64,000 nucleotides of DNA from Streptomyces zagrosensis. Its GTDB lineage: Bacteria > Actinomycetota > Actinomycetes > Streptomycetales > Streptomycetaceae. Location of the stretch: NCBI RefSeq assembly GCF_014203645.1, contig NZ_JACHJL010000007.1:62001-126000 (forward strand), in the 5' to 3' direction. Shown here piece after piece: positions 33,562 to 42,735 of the stretch. Within the stretch, counting starts at the first letter, position 1. Each line of letters opens with the position of its first letter. The notes beneath the pieces were generated by a model. The model ran no database searches, was not told the origin of the DNA, and saw nothing but the letters and a program-made list of their open reading frames with translations. Position numbers and translations under genes: made by a program.

Positions 33562-34044
33562 TCAGGCGAAGATCACCGCGGCCAGCCACGCGCCGGCGAC
33601 CAAGAGGCAGCTGACCAGTTCCACCAGGACCGCGTAGCCGGTCGCGCGCAGCGCGTTGCGGGTGGACACCCAGGCCGGGCCGTGCGCGCCGAGGCGGGCC
33701 CGTTCGGCGACGTAGACCCCGGCGACGAATCCCGGCACCGCGCCGACCACCGGCACCACGACGAAGCCGACCGCACCGGCGCACCCCGCAAGCAGCAGGG
33801 TGCCGCGGGTGATGCCCGCGCCGCTCATGCTACGGCTGGGCAGCAGCCATCTGAGGGCCTGGCTGAGCAGCAACACGGCCGTTGCCCCGGCCAGCAAGGC
33901 CCATGCCACGGCGGTCTTTTCGGCCATCGACCACCACAGCACCCCGGCCCAGACGATCAGCGGCCCCGGCACCCCCGGCAGCAGGACGCCGATCAGCCCG
34001 AAAAGCAGCACCAGACCGTCGAGAACGAGCTGCCCGGTACCCAT
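33562..34044 (-). CDS. DUF456 membrane protein
   Basis: A 160-residue integral membrane protein with about four to five helices. The N-terminus (QLVLDGLVLLFGLIGVLLPG) and the repeated Gly-rich segments (LLLAGCAGAVGFVVVPVVGA, then PGFVAGVYVAERARLG) match the DUF456 family, whose function is unknown. ATG 34044 has only a weak SD. It converges on the flavoprotein gene. The short gap between them (33424-33561) also holds a reverse-strand tail ending RQAAHLYDAWTTP that I could not assign. Confidence 0.85.
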   Translation of the reverse strand: MGTGQLVLDGLVLLFGLIGVLLPGVPGPLIVWAGVLWWSMAEKTAVAWALLAGATAVLLLSQALRWLLPSRSMSGAGITRGTLLLAGCAGAVGFVVVPVVGAVPGFVAGVYVAERARLGAHGPAWVSTRNALRATGYAVLVELVSCLLVAGAWLAAVIFA

Positions 34045-34285
34045 GGGCCCCAGGTTGCCGGACCAGACCGGGCAACGCCCCTCGGGCAGCGCCGCCCGGC
34101 GGCCGGGTGTGGCCGAACGGCCGCAAGCGGGTGAGCGCCGCCGGGCGTCATCGGGCTGTATCCGGCCGGGCTCGCAGAGCGGTTGCGGGTGCCTTGATGT
34201 GTGTGGCCGGAGCCGGGGACGATGGGCTTGCCTTACGCACGGCAGGCACGGCAGGCACGTCCGCCGCCCGCCAGCTCTCTGGCCG

Positions 34286-35632
34286 CTATGTCCTGTGCAG
34301 GGCCCGTGCCGCCGCGTTCGCGGCCTCGCGCGCTGTGGCCCGTCGGGGCGCGGGGGAGCGCTGGTCGGATGACGGGCGAGCCGGGGGCACGGGCTGGTTG
34401 TTGGGCCGGCTGCCACCGGGCGCGGCGCTCGAACGGCCACCGGACGAGGCGACTGGACGGCCACTGGACGGGGCGACCGTACGGGAGATCCAACAGCGTT
34501 CGTACGCGTGCCATCCAAGCTGGAGCCGGGTCGTCACGCCCGCCAACTCCATCAGCCCCTTCACCCGGCGCTGCACCGTGCGCAGGCCCAGATCGAGCTG
34601 TTTGGCGACGCTCGCGTCGGTCAGCCCGGCGAGCAGCAGCGACAAGATCTCCAGGTCTGTGCCGTCCGGGCCATCGGGTGCCGGCGCCGGCGGTTGGCTT
34701 GCCCCACCCGTCGTGTCGAACCGCAGGGGCACCGCGTCCCGCCACGCCGCGTCGAACAGCGCGTGCAGCGATGCGAGCAGGCCGCTGGGGTGGACGATCA
34801 GCGCTTCGGGCTCCACCAGCCCCACCGTCTCGACAGCGCTGTGGGCCCGCGCACCGGGCTGCCCGCCAGACTGCCCGCCCTGCTGGCCACACCCCGTCTG
34901 CCCGGGGCGCCCCGCCTGCCGCGATCGCCGTGCGGCGGCCGGATCACCGTCGTACGGGTCGGCCTCGGCCACCGGCCAACCAGTGGGCGCCTCGGCGGGA
35001 GGCCGCTGCAAGGCGACCAGGGCGAGCCGCCCGTCCGCTATGAGCAGGCTCGTCGGCACCCGGTCCACCACCCGTATCTGCGCGCCCGTGCCGCGGCCCA
35101 GGGCGGTGGTCAGCTCGCTGAGCCCCGCGGGCCGTGACAGCAGCTCGCGCTCGACCACCACCCGTTGGCGCACCCCGTGCCCCATGGGCCTGCCCAGCGG
35201 CATCCGCTCCGTACCGGCGATCAGCGCACACACCTCGTCGGCCGCGCCCGACCGTAGTTGCAGCGAGCGGTGGCGGATGGCGGTCATGCCGGATACCACC
35301 TCCACCACGTCGCGCGCGGCGCGATGCGCCGCGCCACAGCGGTACTCCTCGGCGAGCGCTGCCGCGGTCTGCTCCGCACGCTCCAGCTCGTGCCGGCGCC
35401 GGGTGAGCAAGGTGCCGAGCGCGGCGGTGGGTGGTACCGCCACCCACCGCCCGGCGCGCCCCGACGATCGTGCCGCCAATCCCTGCCGCTCCAAACAGCG
35501 CAGGGCCCGCTCGGTGTCCCCCTCGGGGCGGGCCAATCGGAGAGCGAGTTCGGGAATCTCAGCAGCACCGAGCCCCACCAGGGTTCGATACGCCGACTCC
35601 TGCACCTCATCCAGACCTAGCGCACTCAGCAT
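34286..35632 (-). CDS. TrmB-like/LuxR-type transcriptional regulator
   Basis: A 448-residue regulator with SD gggaggg six bases before ATG 35632. The N-terminus (GLDEVQESAYRTLVGLGAAEIPEL, ~65 residues) is a TrmB-like winged helix; a middle domain of about 200 residues follows, interrupted by a Gln/Gly-rich insert near residue 255. The LuxR-type HTH is at about 325-380 (LEILSLLLAGLTDASVAKQL then LGLRTVQRRVKGLMELAGV). After it comes a disordered Ser/Pro/Arg tail of about 70 residues, unusual because the HTH normally ends the protein. Such two-headed regulators occur beside specialised or stress genes in Streptomyces; the target is unknown. Confidence 0.88.
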   Translation of the reverse strand: MLSALGLDEVQESAYRTLVGLGAAEIPELALRLARPEGDTERALRCLERQGLAARSSGRAGRWVAVPPTAALGTLLTRRRHELERAEQTAAALAEEYRCGAAHRAARDVVEVVSGMTAIRHRSLQLRSGAADEVCALIAGTERMPLGRPMGHGVRQRVVVERELLSRPAGLSELTTALGRGTGAQIRVVDRVPTSLLIADGRLALVALQRPPAEAPTGWPVAEADPYDGDPAAARRSRQAGRPGQTGCGQQGGQSGGQPGARAHSAVETVGLVEPEALIVHPSGLLASLHALFDAAWRDAVPLRFDTTGGASQPPAPAPDGPDGTDLEILSLLLAGLTDASVAKQLDLGLRTVQRRVKGLMELAGVTTRLQLGWHAYERCWISRTVAPSSGRPVASSGGRSSAAPGGSRPNNQPVPPARPSSDQRSPAPRRATAREAANAAARALHRT

Positions 35633-35883
35633 GCCGCGCCCTCCCAGAAAGCCGGTGAATGAAAGCCGGTTAACGAAGGCTGGTCAACGACGGACGGCGA
35701 CGGAAAAACGCCGCGGCGCGAACCCGCCTCGCGGGCACATCCTTGCACTGGGCGCCGCGTTCATGACCAGCCGATCGGGGGGGAAGGGCAGCGCGATCAC
35801 CATGGCCGCGCGCCCCCGCCGTGGGCCAGGCACGTTCGGCGCTCCCTGTTCCCACGCGCACCGAGCGGTAGACAATGTGGGCC

Positions 35884-38730
35884 ATGAGCCAGCAGGGGGA
35901 ACATCGTCACGGCCACGAGGATGACTGGTGGCGGGAGTTGTACGACGAGGACAGGGGGGACACCGGCCCTGTTGCCGCGCCGGACTCCCTGGACGACCGC
36001 TTCGACTCCGCAGCCCGCACGCTCGCCCCCGCATCGGACGGCTTCATACCGGAAGGTTCCGTACCGGGCGACTCCGTACCGGAAAGTTACGTGTCGGGCG
36101 ACTTCGTACCGGAGGGTTTTGTACCGGGCGAATCCGTACCGGAAGGACTGGTGCCGGGTGGTTCCATAGCGAGCGGTACGCCACCGGATGACTCCGCGAC
36201 TCCAGCGGCCCAGCCGGAGCGCCCCAAGTCGCGCACGGAACCGGATGCGCCCGCTCCTCCCGAGCCGGGCCTCTCCGCTCCTCCGGAGCTGGACTTGCCC
36301 GCTCCACCGGCCCAGCTCGACCCCGCGCAGCCGCGTCCGGCCTTACCTCATCGGCCCACCGCGCCCGAGCGAGGCACCGCGCCCGAGCGGCCCACTGCAC
36401 CAGAAGACACCTGTGCGCCCGATGGCCGTGCCGTGCCCGATGGCCGTGCCGCATCGGAAGACCGCGCGACCTCCGAGAAGCCGGCCGTGCCCGATGGCCG
36501 TGCCGTACCCGAGGACCGTGCCGCACTGGAAGACCGCGCGACCTCCGAGAAGCCGGCCGTACCCGAGGGCCGTGCCGCACCACAGAGCCTGGCGTGGCGG
36601 GAGCCGCCCGCCGCGTCCGACCGCCGGACCTGGCGGGACCAGCCCGATCAGCCCGCTACGGTCCAGCCCGTTCCGCCCCAGCCCGCTCAGCCCACCCTGC
36701 TTCAGGCCGCCCTCGCCCCGCGCAATGCCGGCCCGCGCGACGCCGCCTGCACGGCCACCGGTGCAGAGGACGTTCGGCCGGGCGGGGTTCCGACCGCTGG
36801 GTGGCCGTGGGACGCGTCGTTCGGGGGCGGGCCGGGCTCGGCAGCGTGGGCAGGGGCGAAGCCGACGACGGAGCGTGGACCGCGCGCCGCACCGACTCGC
36901 TCCATATCCACGGCGCGGGCCCCGTGGGAGCCGCCCCTTCCGCCCGGCGAGGGCGAGGGCGGACCAACGCTTCCGGGTTACGGGACGCCGGCCGGGTTCG
37001 CGATGCCGGGCCCCGCGACGCCCTTCGGCCGCGCCGCCGACTTCAGCGGGCCCACCACCCCAGCCGGCCCCTCAAGCCCCGGCGGTACCAGCAGCTTCGA
37101 CGGGCTGCCGGGCTCCGCCAGCGCCTCCGGTCCTGCCGGCTCCGCCGGCCCTGGCAGCCCCTCCGGCCGGGCCGCTGCCGGGTCGGATATGGCGTCCGGC
37201 TCCGCCACTCCTTGGGCTCAGCCCGCAGCCGACCGGCTCGGGCCCGCCGCCCAGCAGCCCGAGCCCGCCCGGTGGACTGGCCCCGCCGCAGGCCCGCCGC
37301 ACATCGCCGACGAGCCGATCCAGCCCGCCACTGCCTGGTCGGCCCCGGCCACGGCACCCATCGCAGCCGTCGCGCCTGCCGCATCCGCACCACACGCGGC
37401 CCCCGCAACACCCACCGAACCCATCGCTCCTACCGGCCTGGCCGCCCCGTACCAGGGAGCAACCGCGGCCGGGCGGGCGACGGATGGGGGAGTGCCGCGA
37501 CAGCACGCCGAGCGGGCGGTGGGGCAGCCGATACTGCCTGGTCAGCCGCGCGCCGAAGGAGAGTTCATCGGCGACCGTCCGCCCACCTACGCGGCCGAGC
37601 CGACCGCGTTGCCGCCTGCCACCGCCATTGACCCGGGCGATGACGCCATCGATCTGGACGATTTGGTGCCCGATAGCACGGTGGACGGCGCCTGCTACGG
37701 GGCGATCACGCTGCGCGCCGTCTCCTCTCGTGGCGACTCGGCCCGGTATCGCGGTGAGCCGCGGCGCGACATGCTGCTGACCGCGCGCTTTGGCACCGGC
37801 GATGACGCACTGCTCCTGGTGGCCGTGGCGAGCGGGTCTCGCGCCGCGCCTGGCGCGCACCGGGCGGCCCGGGAGCTGTGCGCATGGATCGGCGGCGCGG
37901 TCGGGCGCAGCCATGTCCGGCTCGCCGACGACATCAGGGGCGGACGCAGGGCCGCGCTGAAGTCGGGGCTCCAGCGGCTCACCGACCGCGGTTACGGGCG
38001 GCTGCGTACGCGCGCGGCCGAACTGGGCCTGGACCCCGCCGAGTACACCGCATCGTTGCGCTGCCTGTTGCTGCCTGTCGCCCCCGGCTGCCGTACCCGG
38101 GTGTTCTTCGGCGTGGGCGACGGCGGGTTGTTTAGGCTGCGCGGCGGCGCGTGGCAGGACCTGGAGCCCGCCGCCCAGGAGTCGGACGGTGGGTCCGGCC
38201 CGATCCCCGGCCTCGATGGCGGTTCGCCATCGCCGCAGTTGCACGGGCCGGGGCCGGTGGCGTCGGAACCGGAGCGGGCGCCAGGCAGTGGGCCCGAGCC
38301 GGCGACGTACGGCGGGACGGAGCCGACGCCGTACGGGTGGGAACAGGCACCGTACGCCGCGGATCAGGGGCCCGCGCCCGCCACCCAGCCACACCCCCCC
38401 GCCACCCAGCCACACCTTCCCGCCGCCCCGCGACCCCCGTCGCCCGCTGCCGTGCCCGCTGCCGTGCCCCCTGTCGATGGCCAGCCCGCAGCCGCGGCCG
38501 TTGAGTCGTTCCGCTTTCGGGCGCACATCGCCCGGCCGGGCGATGTGCTGCTGCTGTGCAGCCCGGGCCTCGCGGAGCCGTTCATCGGCCAACCCGCGCT
38601 CGCCGAAGCGCTGCGCCAGCGGTGGTCGGCCCCGGAACCGCCAGGGCTCATCGCGTATCTGGCCGATGTCCGGCTACGCGTCAAGGGGTACGCCGATGAC
38701 CGCACGGCGGTCGCCGTCTGGGAGGCGTAA
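35884..38730 (+). CDS. PP2C-like protein, catalytic Asp lost, TTA codon
   Basis: A 948-residue protein. Residues 1 to about 590 are low-complexity Pro/Ala/Glu-rich sequence with short repeats (GRAVPEDRAA, VPEGFVPGESVPEG). The C-terminal ~350 residues resemble a PP2C phosphatase but look degenerate: the DGMGG-type metal loop reads VAVASGSRAAPGAH, without Asp, while GVGDGGLFRL and the final DDRTAVAVWE keep family residues. A Pro/His-rich insert splits the domain. It is probably a pseudophosphatase or a binding protein rather than an enzyme. Codon 154 (36343-36345) is TTA, making translation dependent on bldA tRNA. The start is ATG 35884, with ATG 35875 possible; the SD is weak. Confidence 0.85.
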   Translation: MSQQGEHRHGHEDDWWRELYDEDRGDTGPVAAPDSLDDRFDSAARTLAPASDGFIPEGSVPGDSVPESYVSGDFVPEGFVPGESVPEGLVPGGSIASGTPPDDSATPAAQPERPKSRTEPDAPAPPEPGLSAPPELDLPAPPAQLDPAQPRPALPHRPTAPERGTAPERPTAPEDTCAPDGRAVPDGRAASEDRATSEKPAVPDGRAVPEDRAALEDRATSEKPAVPEGRAAPQSLAWREPPAASDRRTWRDQPDQPATVQPVPPQPAQPTLLQAALAPRNAGPRDAACTATGAEDVRPGGVPTAGWPWDASFGGGPGSAAWAGAKPTTERGPRAAPTRSISTARAPWEPPLPPGEGEGGPTLPGYGTPAGFAMPGPATPFGRAADFSGPTTPAGPSSPGGTSSFDGLPGSASASGPAGSAGPGSPSGRAAAGSDMASGSATPWAQPAADRLGPAAQQPEPARWTGPAAGPPHIADEPIQPATAWSAPATAPIAAVAPAASAPHAAPATPTEPIAPTGLAAPYQGATAAGRATDGGVPRQHAERAVGQPILPGQPRAEGEFIGDRPPTYAAEPTALPPATAIDPGDDAIDLDDLVPDSTVDGACYGAITLRAVSSRGDSARYRGEPRRDMLLTARFGTGDDALLLVAVASGSRAAPGAHRAARELCAWIGGAVGRSHVRLADDIRGGRRAALKSGLQRLTDRGYGRLRTRAAELGLDPAEYTASLRCLLLPVAPGCRTRVFFGVGDGGLFRLRGGAWQDLEPAAQESDGGSGPIPGLDGGSPSPQLHGPGPVASEPERAPGSGPEPATYGGTEPTPYGWEQAPYAADQGPAPATQPHPPATQPHLPAAPRPPSPAAVPAAVPPVDGQPAAAAVESFRFRAHIARPGDVLLLCSPGLAEPFIGQPALAEALRQRWSAPEPPGLIAYLADVRLRVKGYADDRTAVAVWEA

Positions 38731-38843
38731 CCGCGCCATCCGTGGGTTGATGGGGAGGACCGCGGCGCCCGCCGGCCGACGAGCGGGCGCCCGGTTCCGG
38801 ATGTCCGGGACCGGTGGGACTCAGCCGAAGGGGCGAGCACACG

Positions 38844-40586
38844 ATGGCGAAGCAGACCGTGGCGGAGCAGTTCGTGGACATCCTGGTACGGGCCGGGGTG
38901 CGGCGGCTGTACGGGGTGGTGGGCGACAGCCTCAATCCGATCACCGACGCGATCCGCCGGACATCGGGCATCGACTGGGTGCAGGTCAAGCACGAGGAGA
39001 CGGCTGCCTTCGCGGCCGGGGCCGAGGCGCAGCTCACCGGCTCGCTCGCGGCCTGCGCGGGCTCTTGCGGGCCTGGCAACGTGCACCTCATCAACGGCTT
39101 GTACGACGCACACCGTTCGATGGCCCCGGTACTCGCCATCGCCGCGCAGATCCCCAGCAGCGAGATCGGCACGGGGTACTTCCAAGAGACCCACCCCGAT
39201 CAACTCTTCCGCGAGTGCAGCCACTACAGCGAGCTGATCTCCAACTCCCGGCAGATGCCCCGGGTGCTCCAGACCGCCATTCAGCACGCCATCGGCCGCG
39301 GCGGAGTCAGCGTGGTCTCGCTGCCGGGCGATGTGGCCGCCCAGCAGGCGCCCGAGCGCGCTGTCGAGCACGCGCTGATGACCTCGCGCCCCTCCGTACG
39401 GCCCGGTGACGCCGAGATCGCGGAGCTGGCCCGCCTGGTGGACGAGGCGGAGCGGGTGACGCTGTTTTGCGGTAGCGGCACGGCGGGCGCGCACGAGGAG
39501 GTGATGGAGTTCGCGGAGCGGGTGAAGGCACCGGTCGGGCACGCGCTGCGCGGCAAGGAGTGGATTCAGTACGACAACCCGTACGACGTGGGCATGAGCG
39601 GGCTGCTCGGCTACGGCGCCGCCTACGAGGCTACTCACGAGTGCGATCTGCTGATCTTGCTGGGCACCGACTTCCCGTACAACGCCTTTCTGCCCGACGA
39701 CGTGAAGATCGTGCAGATCGACGTGCGGCCCGAGCATCTGGGACGGCGCTCGACGCTCGCGCTCGCCGTATGGGGCGATGTGCGTGAGACGCTGCGCTGC
39801 CTCACGCCCCAGGTGCGCGCCAAAACGAGCCGTAAGTTTCTTGAACGGATGCTGCGCAAGCACGCGGATGCACTGGAAGGTGTCGTCAAGGCGTACACCC
39901 GCAAGGTAGACAAGCACATCCCCATCCATCCGGAATTTGTCGCCTCCGTACTGGACGAAGAGGCGGCCGATGACGCGGTCTTTACGGTCGATACCGGAAT
40001 GTGCAATGTCTGGGCGGCCCGCTATCTCACGCCCAACGGCCGCCGCCGCGTGATCGGCTCCTTCACTCATGGGTCCATGGCCAACGCGCTGCCCCAGGCC
40101 ATCGGCGCGCAGTTCCTCGACCGGCGGCGGCAGATTGTCTCGATGTCGGGGGACGGCGGGTTCTCGATGTTGATGGGTGACTTCCTCACCCTCGTGCAGT
40201 ACGACCTGCCGGTGAAGATCGTGTTGTTCAACAACTCCTCACTCGGCATGGTCGAGTTGGAGATGCTGGTCGCGGGCCTGCCGGCATATGGCACAAGCAA
40301 TCACAACCCGGACTTCGCTGCCATCGCCCGGGCGGCGGGCGCGTACGGGGTGCGAGTGGAGAAGCCCAAACAGCTTCGCGGCGCGCTGCGTGATGCCTTC
40401 GCGCACCAGGGTCCGGCGCTCGTCGATGTGGTCACCGACCCCAACGCGCTATCCATTCCGCCGAAGATCCGCGCTGAGATGGTGACCGGTTTCGCGCTCT
40501 CCGCAAGCAAGATCGTCCTGGATGGTGGCGTGGGGAAGATGGTGCAGATGGCTCGCTCAAACCTGCGCAACCTGCCCCGTATCTGA
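38844..40586 (+). CDS. poxB: Thiamine diphosphate-dependent pyruvate oxidase-type enzyme
   Basis: A 580-residue ThDP enzyme of the pyruvate oxidase/dehydrogenase (quinone) group. The activating Glu is in VKHEETAAFAAGA near residue 55. The central FAD/Rossmann domain spans about 190-330. The ThDP-Mg motif is GDGGFSMLMGDFL through LFNNSSLGM near residue 435-475. Segments such as CAGSCGPGNVHLINGLYDAH and FRECSHYSELI match PoxB. It should oxidatively decarboxylate pyruvate to acetate at the membrane, passing electrons to a quinone. The C-terminal ~25 residues may act in lipid activation as in E. coli PoxB. The start ATG 38844 follows aagggg. Confidence 0.9.
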   Translation: MAKQTVAEQFVDILVRAGVRRLYGVVGDSLNPITDAIRRTSGIDWVQVKHEETAAFAAGAEAQLTGSLAACAGSCGPGNVHLINGLYDAHRSMAPVLAIAAQIPSSEIGTGYFQETHPDQLFRECSHYSELISNSRQMPRVLQTAIQHAIGRGGVSVVSLPGDVAAQQAPERAVEHALMTSRPSVRPGDAEIAELARLVDEAERVTLFCGSGTAGAHEEVMEFAERVKAPVGHALRGKEWIQYDNPYDVGMSGLLGYGAAYEATHECDLLILLGTDFPYNAFLPDDVKIVQIDVRPEHLGRRSTLALAVWGDVRETLRCLTPQVRAKTSRKFLERMLRKHADALEGVVKAYTRKVDKHIPIHPEFVASVLDEEAADDAVFTVDTGMCNVWAARYLTPNGRRRVIGSFTHGSMANALPQAIGAQFLDRRRQIVSMSGDGGFSMLMGDFLTLVQYDLPVKIVLFNNSSLGMVELEMLVAGLPAYGTSNHNPDFAAIARAAGAYGVRVEKPKQLRGALRDAFAHQGPALVDVVTDPNALSIPPKIRAEMVTGFALSASKIVLDGGVGKMVQMARSNLRNLPRI

Positions 40587-40703
40587 GTGTGTGTCCGGGA
40601 GTGTGAGCCGATTAAGTGGGGCATGCATTCTAGGAGCGCGCGTTCGAATCAGACGGTTCGTCGGACAGACGGGGTCGGTCGAGAACGGTCGGGGCGGGGA
40701 GGT

Positions 40704-41312
40704 ATGAAGCGTCAGCCTGCGCGGTGGAGTAACACGGACCGCCGGTCGGAAGCCGAGATGGTGGCAGTCGCACGGGACGTCTCGGGAGAATCCGCACGGA
40801 GTACGAGGGAGGCCAGAAGCGTTACGGGGGAGACTGGAAGGACTACCGGGATCGTAGGAAGGGCCACGGGGGAAGCCGGGGGCGGAGCGCGCAAGGACGC
40901 CGAAGCGCGCATGACGCGGCAGCTTCGCCGCGGTGAGCTCTCGGGAATATCGGACGTCCGCAGGGGCTTGCGAGAACTGCTGCGCCAGTGGGGCGACGGT
41001 CAGGACCGGGCGCAGATCGCCGAGTTGCTCATCAGCGAACTTGCCACCAATGCCCTGGTGCATACGGAGAGTTCAGCCATCGTCACGGCGCGGCTGACCT
41101 CAGGCCCGCGAGCCCATGCCAGGGGGCGGCTGCGGGTTGAGGTGCGGGACTTCGGTGCCCGCTCGCCCAAGCCGCGCACGGATGCGGAGCAGGCCAGCAC
41201 GTCGGGCCGGGGCCTGCTGCTGGTCGAGGACATGGCTGACGTCTGGGGTGTGCGCGAGCACGGCGTGGGCAAGGCGGTCTGGTTCGAACTGGGCGCCAGC
41301 GGCTCCGGCTGA
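40704..41312 (+). CDS. ATP-binding protein, anti-sigma (RsbW/SpoIIAB) kinase type
   Basis: A 202-residue protein with a GHKL ATPase domain at about residues 80-200. The N box is LISELATNALVHTES, the G1 box is VRDFGARSP, and GRGLLLVEDMADVWGV is the G2 region. The N-terminal ~75 residues are a Ser/Thr/Arg-rich, probably flexible head. Streptomyces encodes dozens of such proteins; they bind or phosphorylate anti-sigma antagonists, or act as stand-alone ATPases. ATG 40704 lies only one base after gggagg, an unusually close SD, so initiation may be weak or a different start may be used. Confidence 0.85.
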   Translation: MKRQPARWSNTDRRSEAEMVAVARDVSGESARSTREARSVTGETGRTTGIVGRATGEAGGGARKDAEARMTRQLRRGELSGISDVRRGLRELLRQWGDGQDRAQIAELLISELATNALVHTESSAIVTARLTSGPRAHARGRLRVEVRDFGARSPKPRTDAEQASTSGRGLLLVEDMADVWGVREHGVGKAVWFELGASGSG

Positions 41313-41464
41313 GGAGCCGCGAGGACAGGCGCACCGGCCGACATACGCTGGCGCGCACGAGCGTCGGCGCCATCGCACCCAACGGGGCGCGACGGCATAC
41401 GGTCACGAGGCCGGTCACGGACACAGGACACGGCGACGATGCCGGTCATGGCGACGCCCACGGT

Positions 41465-41530
41465 CATGACCGGCAGCTCAGCCATGACCGGTAGCTCAGC
41501 CATGACCGGTAGCTCAGCCATGACCGGTAC
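41465..41530. repeat. 18-bp tandem repeat (catgaccggtagctcagc)
   Basis: Three full copies lie at 41465-41482, 41483-41500 and 41501-41518, the first with one mismatch, followed by a partial copy. Related catgaccgg and ccggtcatgg words occur just upstream. On the forward strand the repeat reads MTGSSA, but there is no SD or start context, so protein coding is unlikely. Confidence 0.85.
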
Positions 41531-41586
41531 CAGCACAGCCGAGACCACGAGCTCAGCGAGCCGGGCACGGACCTGCTCCGGACATA

Positions 41587-41624
41587 GACATGGTCCGTAC
41601 GGAATATTCCGTACGGACCATGTC
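41587..41624. terminator. Perfect 38-bp palindrome, likely bidirectional terminator
   Basis: The two 19-base arms are exact reverse complements with no spacer; the centre is AATATT at about 41603-41608. It sits between the convergent ATPase and DUF2637 genes, 17 bp past the latter's stop. As RNA it would form a 16-bp stem with a six-base loop from either strand. There is no T-run, as is usual in Streptomyces terminators. A protein-binding site cannot be excluded, given the perfect symmetry. Confidence 0.65.
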
Positions 41625-41640
41625 CAAGGCGTGTCTCGGC

Positions 41641-42735
41641 TCAGCCGAACTGGCGCTCAATCTGTGCCAGCTTTTCTTCTAGCGAGTCGAGCCGCGGAAT
41701 GGTGAGGGTGTCGTCCTCGGCGGTGAGGTCAACGGTTCGGCGACGGCCAAGGGCCGTCGCGTCACCCTCCTTGTCACCGTGGTCGCTGCCCGCGACCGGC
41801 TGGAGTGCCGGGCGGGAGAGCACGGGGAGTTGCCCTGGCCTGTCCGGACCGGGCGGCTCGGATATAGCGCTCTCCGAACCGAGCTGTCCCGCCGGCGCTG
41901 ACATGCCACCGGCCTCTACCTGGCGGCCACCGCGGCGGCCCCATAGCCGGTGCTGGCGGTTGTAGGCGCGTATCCGAGCGCGGTCCAGCTTGTCCTGGTC
42001 GCGTCGGCGCTGCCGCTCCTTGTCCTGCTGTCGCCGGTCGTCGCGTACCTCTTCGACGGCCTCGTCCAGGGTGCGTACGCCCTCAAGCAGCATTAGCGAC
42101 CAGGCGGCGAACGTCTCTCGCGGTGCCCGCAGCCACCGCACGATCCGAATCTGCGGCAGCGGGCGCGGCACGAGACCTTGTTCGCGCAGAGCGGCAACAC
42201 GAGTCTGCTTCAGCGCGCGGTCGAAGAGCACGGCCGCCGAGAGCGACATGCCCGCGAAGAAGTGCGGAGCACCCGCGTGCCCCATCCCTCGTGGTGCATG
42301 CACCCAGTTGAACCAGGCCGCGGCCCCGGCGAACGTCCACACCAGGAGCCGGGAACCGAGCGCGGCATCACCGTGGCTCGCCTCCCGCACGGCAAGCACC
42401 GAGCAGAACATGGCTGCGCCGTCGAGTCCGAACGGCACCAGGTACTCCCAGCCGCCGGTCAGATTCAGGTTCTGCCGTCCGAAGCCCACCAGGCCATGGA
42501 AGGACAGTGCCGCGGCGACTGCCGCACAGCAGAACAGCAGCAGATACGAGGCGCTGGCGTAAAGGGCTTCCTTGCGCCGCCGCCGCTCTTCGCTGCGCTC
42601 CCACGAGTCGGCTTGCGCGGCGTCCTTAGCCGCTACCTTCTGGCCGCGCGCCTTCAACGTCACTGCTACCGCGACCCCGACGACTGCTACGGCGACCGGA
42701 AGCGCCCAATCAAGCGATATGTCGGTCAGTTTCAT
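41641..42735 (-). CDS. DUF2637 membrane protein (SpdB-like)
   Basis: A 364-residue protein with SD aagggg before ATG 42735. An N-terminal helix (WALPVAVAVVGVAVAV) and a basic segment are followed by a membrane domain of three to four helices (YASASYLLLFCCAAVAAALS, YLVPFGLDGAAMFCSVLAVR, LLVWTFAGAAAWFNWVHA), the DUF2637 hallmark. The C-terminal ~170 residues are soluble: a highly charged probable coiled coil (EVRDDRRQQDKERQRRRDQDKLDRAR split by short gaps) and a disordered tail. Relatives occur on conjugative plasmids as spread proteins (SpdB), but chromosomal copies are common and no transfer genes are seen here. Confidence 0.9.
   Translation of the reverse strand: MKLTDISLDWALPVAVAVVGVAVAVTLKARGQKVAAKDAAQADSWERSEERRRRKEALYASASYLLLFCCAAVAAALSFHGLVGFGRQNLNLTGGWEYLVPFGLDGAAMFCSVLAVREASHGDAALGSRLLVWTFAGAAAWFNWVHAPRGMGHAGAPHFFAGMSLSAAVLFDRALKQTRVAALREQGLVPRPLPQIRIVRWLRAPRETFAAWSLMLLEGVRTLDEAVEEVRDDRRQQDKERQRRRDQDKLDRARIRAYNRQHRLWGRRGGRQVEAGGMSAPAGQLGSESAISEPPGPDRPGQLPVLSRPALQPVAGSDHGDKEGDATALGRRRTVDLTAEDDTLTIPRLDSLEEKLAQIERQFG

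Larger units (their letters stand above)
41313..41640. other. Intergenic region with repeats and long palindrome
   Basis: A 328-bp gap between convergent genes. It contains three copies of an 18-bp repeat and a perfect 38-bp palindrome, both listed separately. No gene is visible in it. Confidence 0.5.

Noticed and set aside
36188..37780. A 530-codon alternative frame in the PP2C-like gene
   Set aside because: It arises from the Pro/Ala repeat DNA of the real gene; it has no SD and no domain.
40640..40660. A gttcgaatc word resembling a tRNA T-loop
   Set aside because: No acceptor, D or anticodon stem can be paired around it.
41465..41530. CRISPR or protein-coding repeat
   Set aside because: There are no spacers, no cas genes, and no start or SD context for a peptide.
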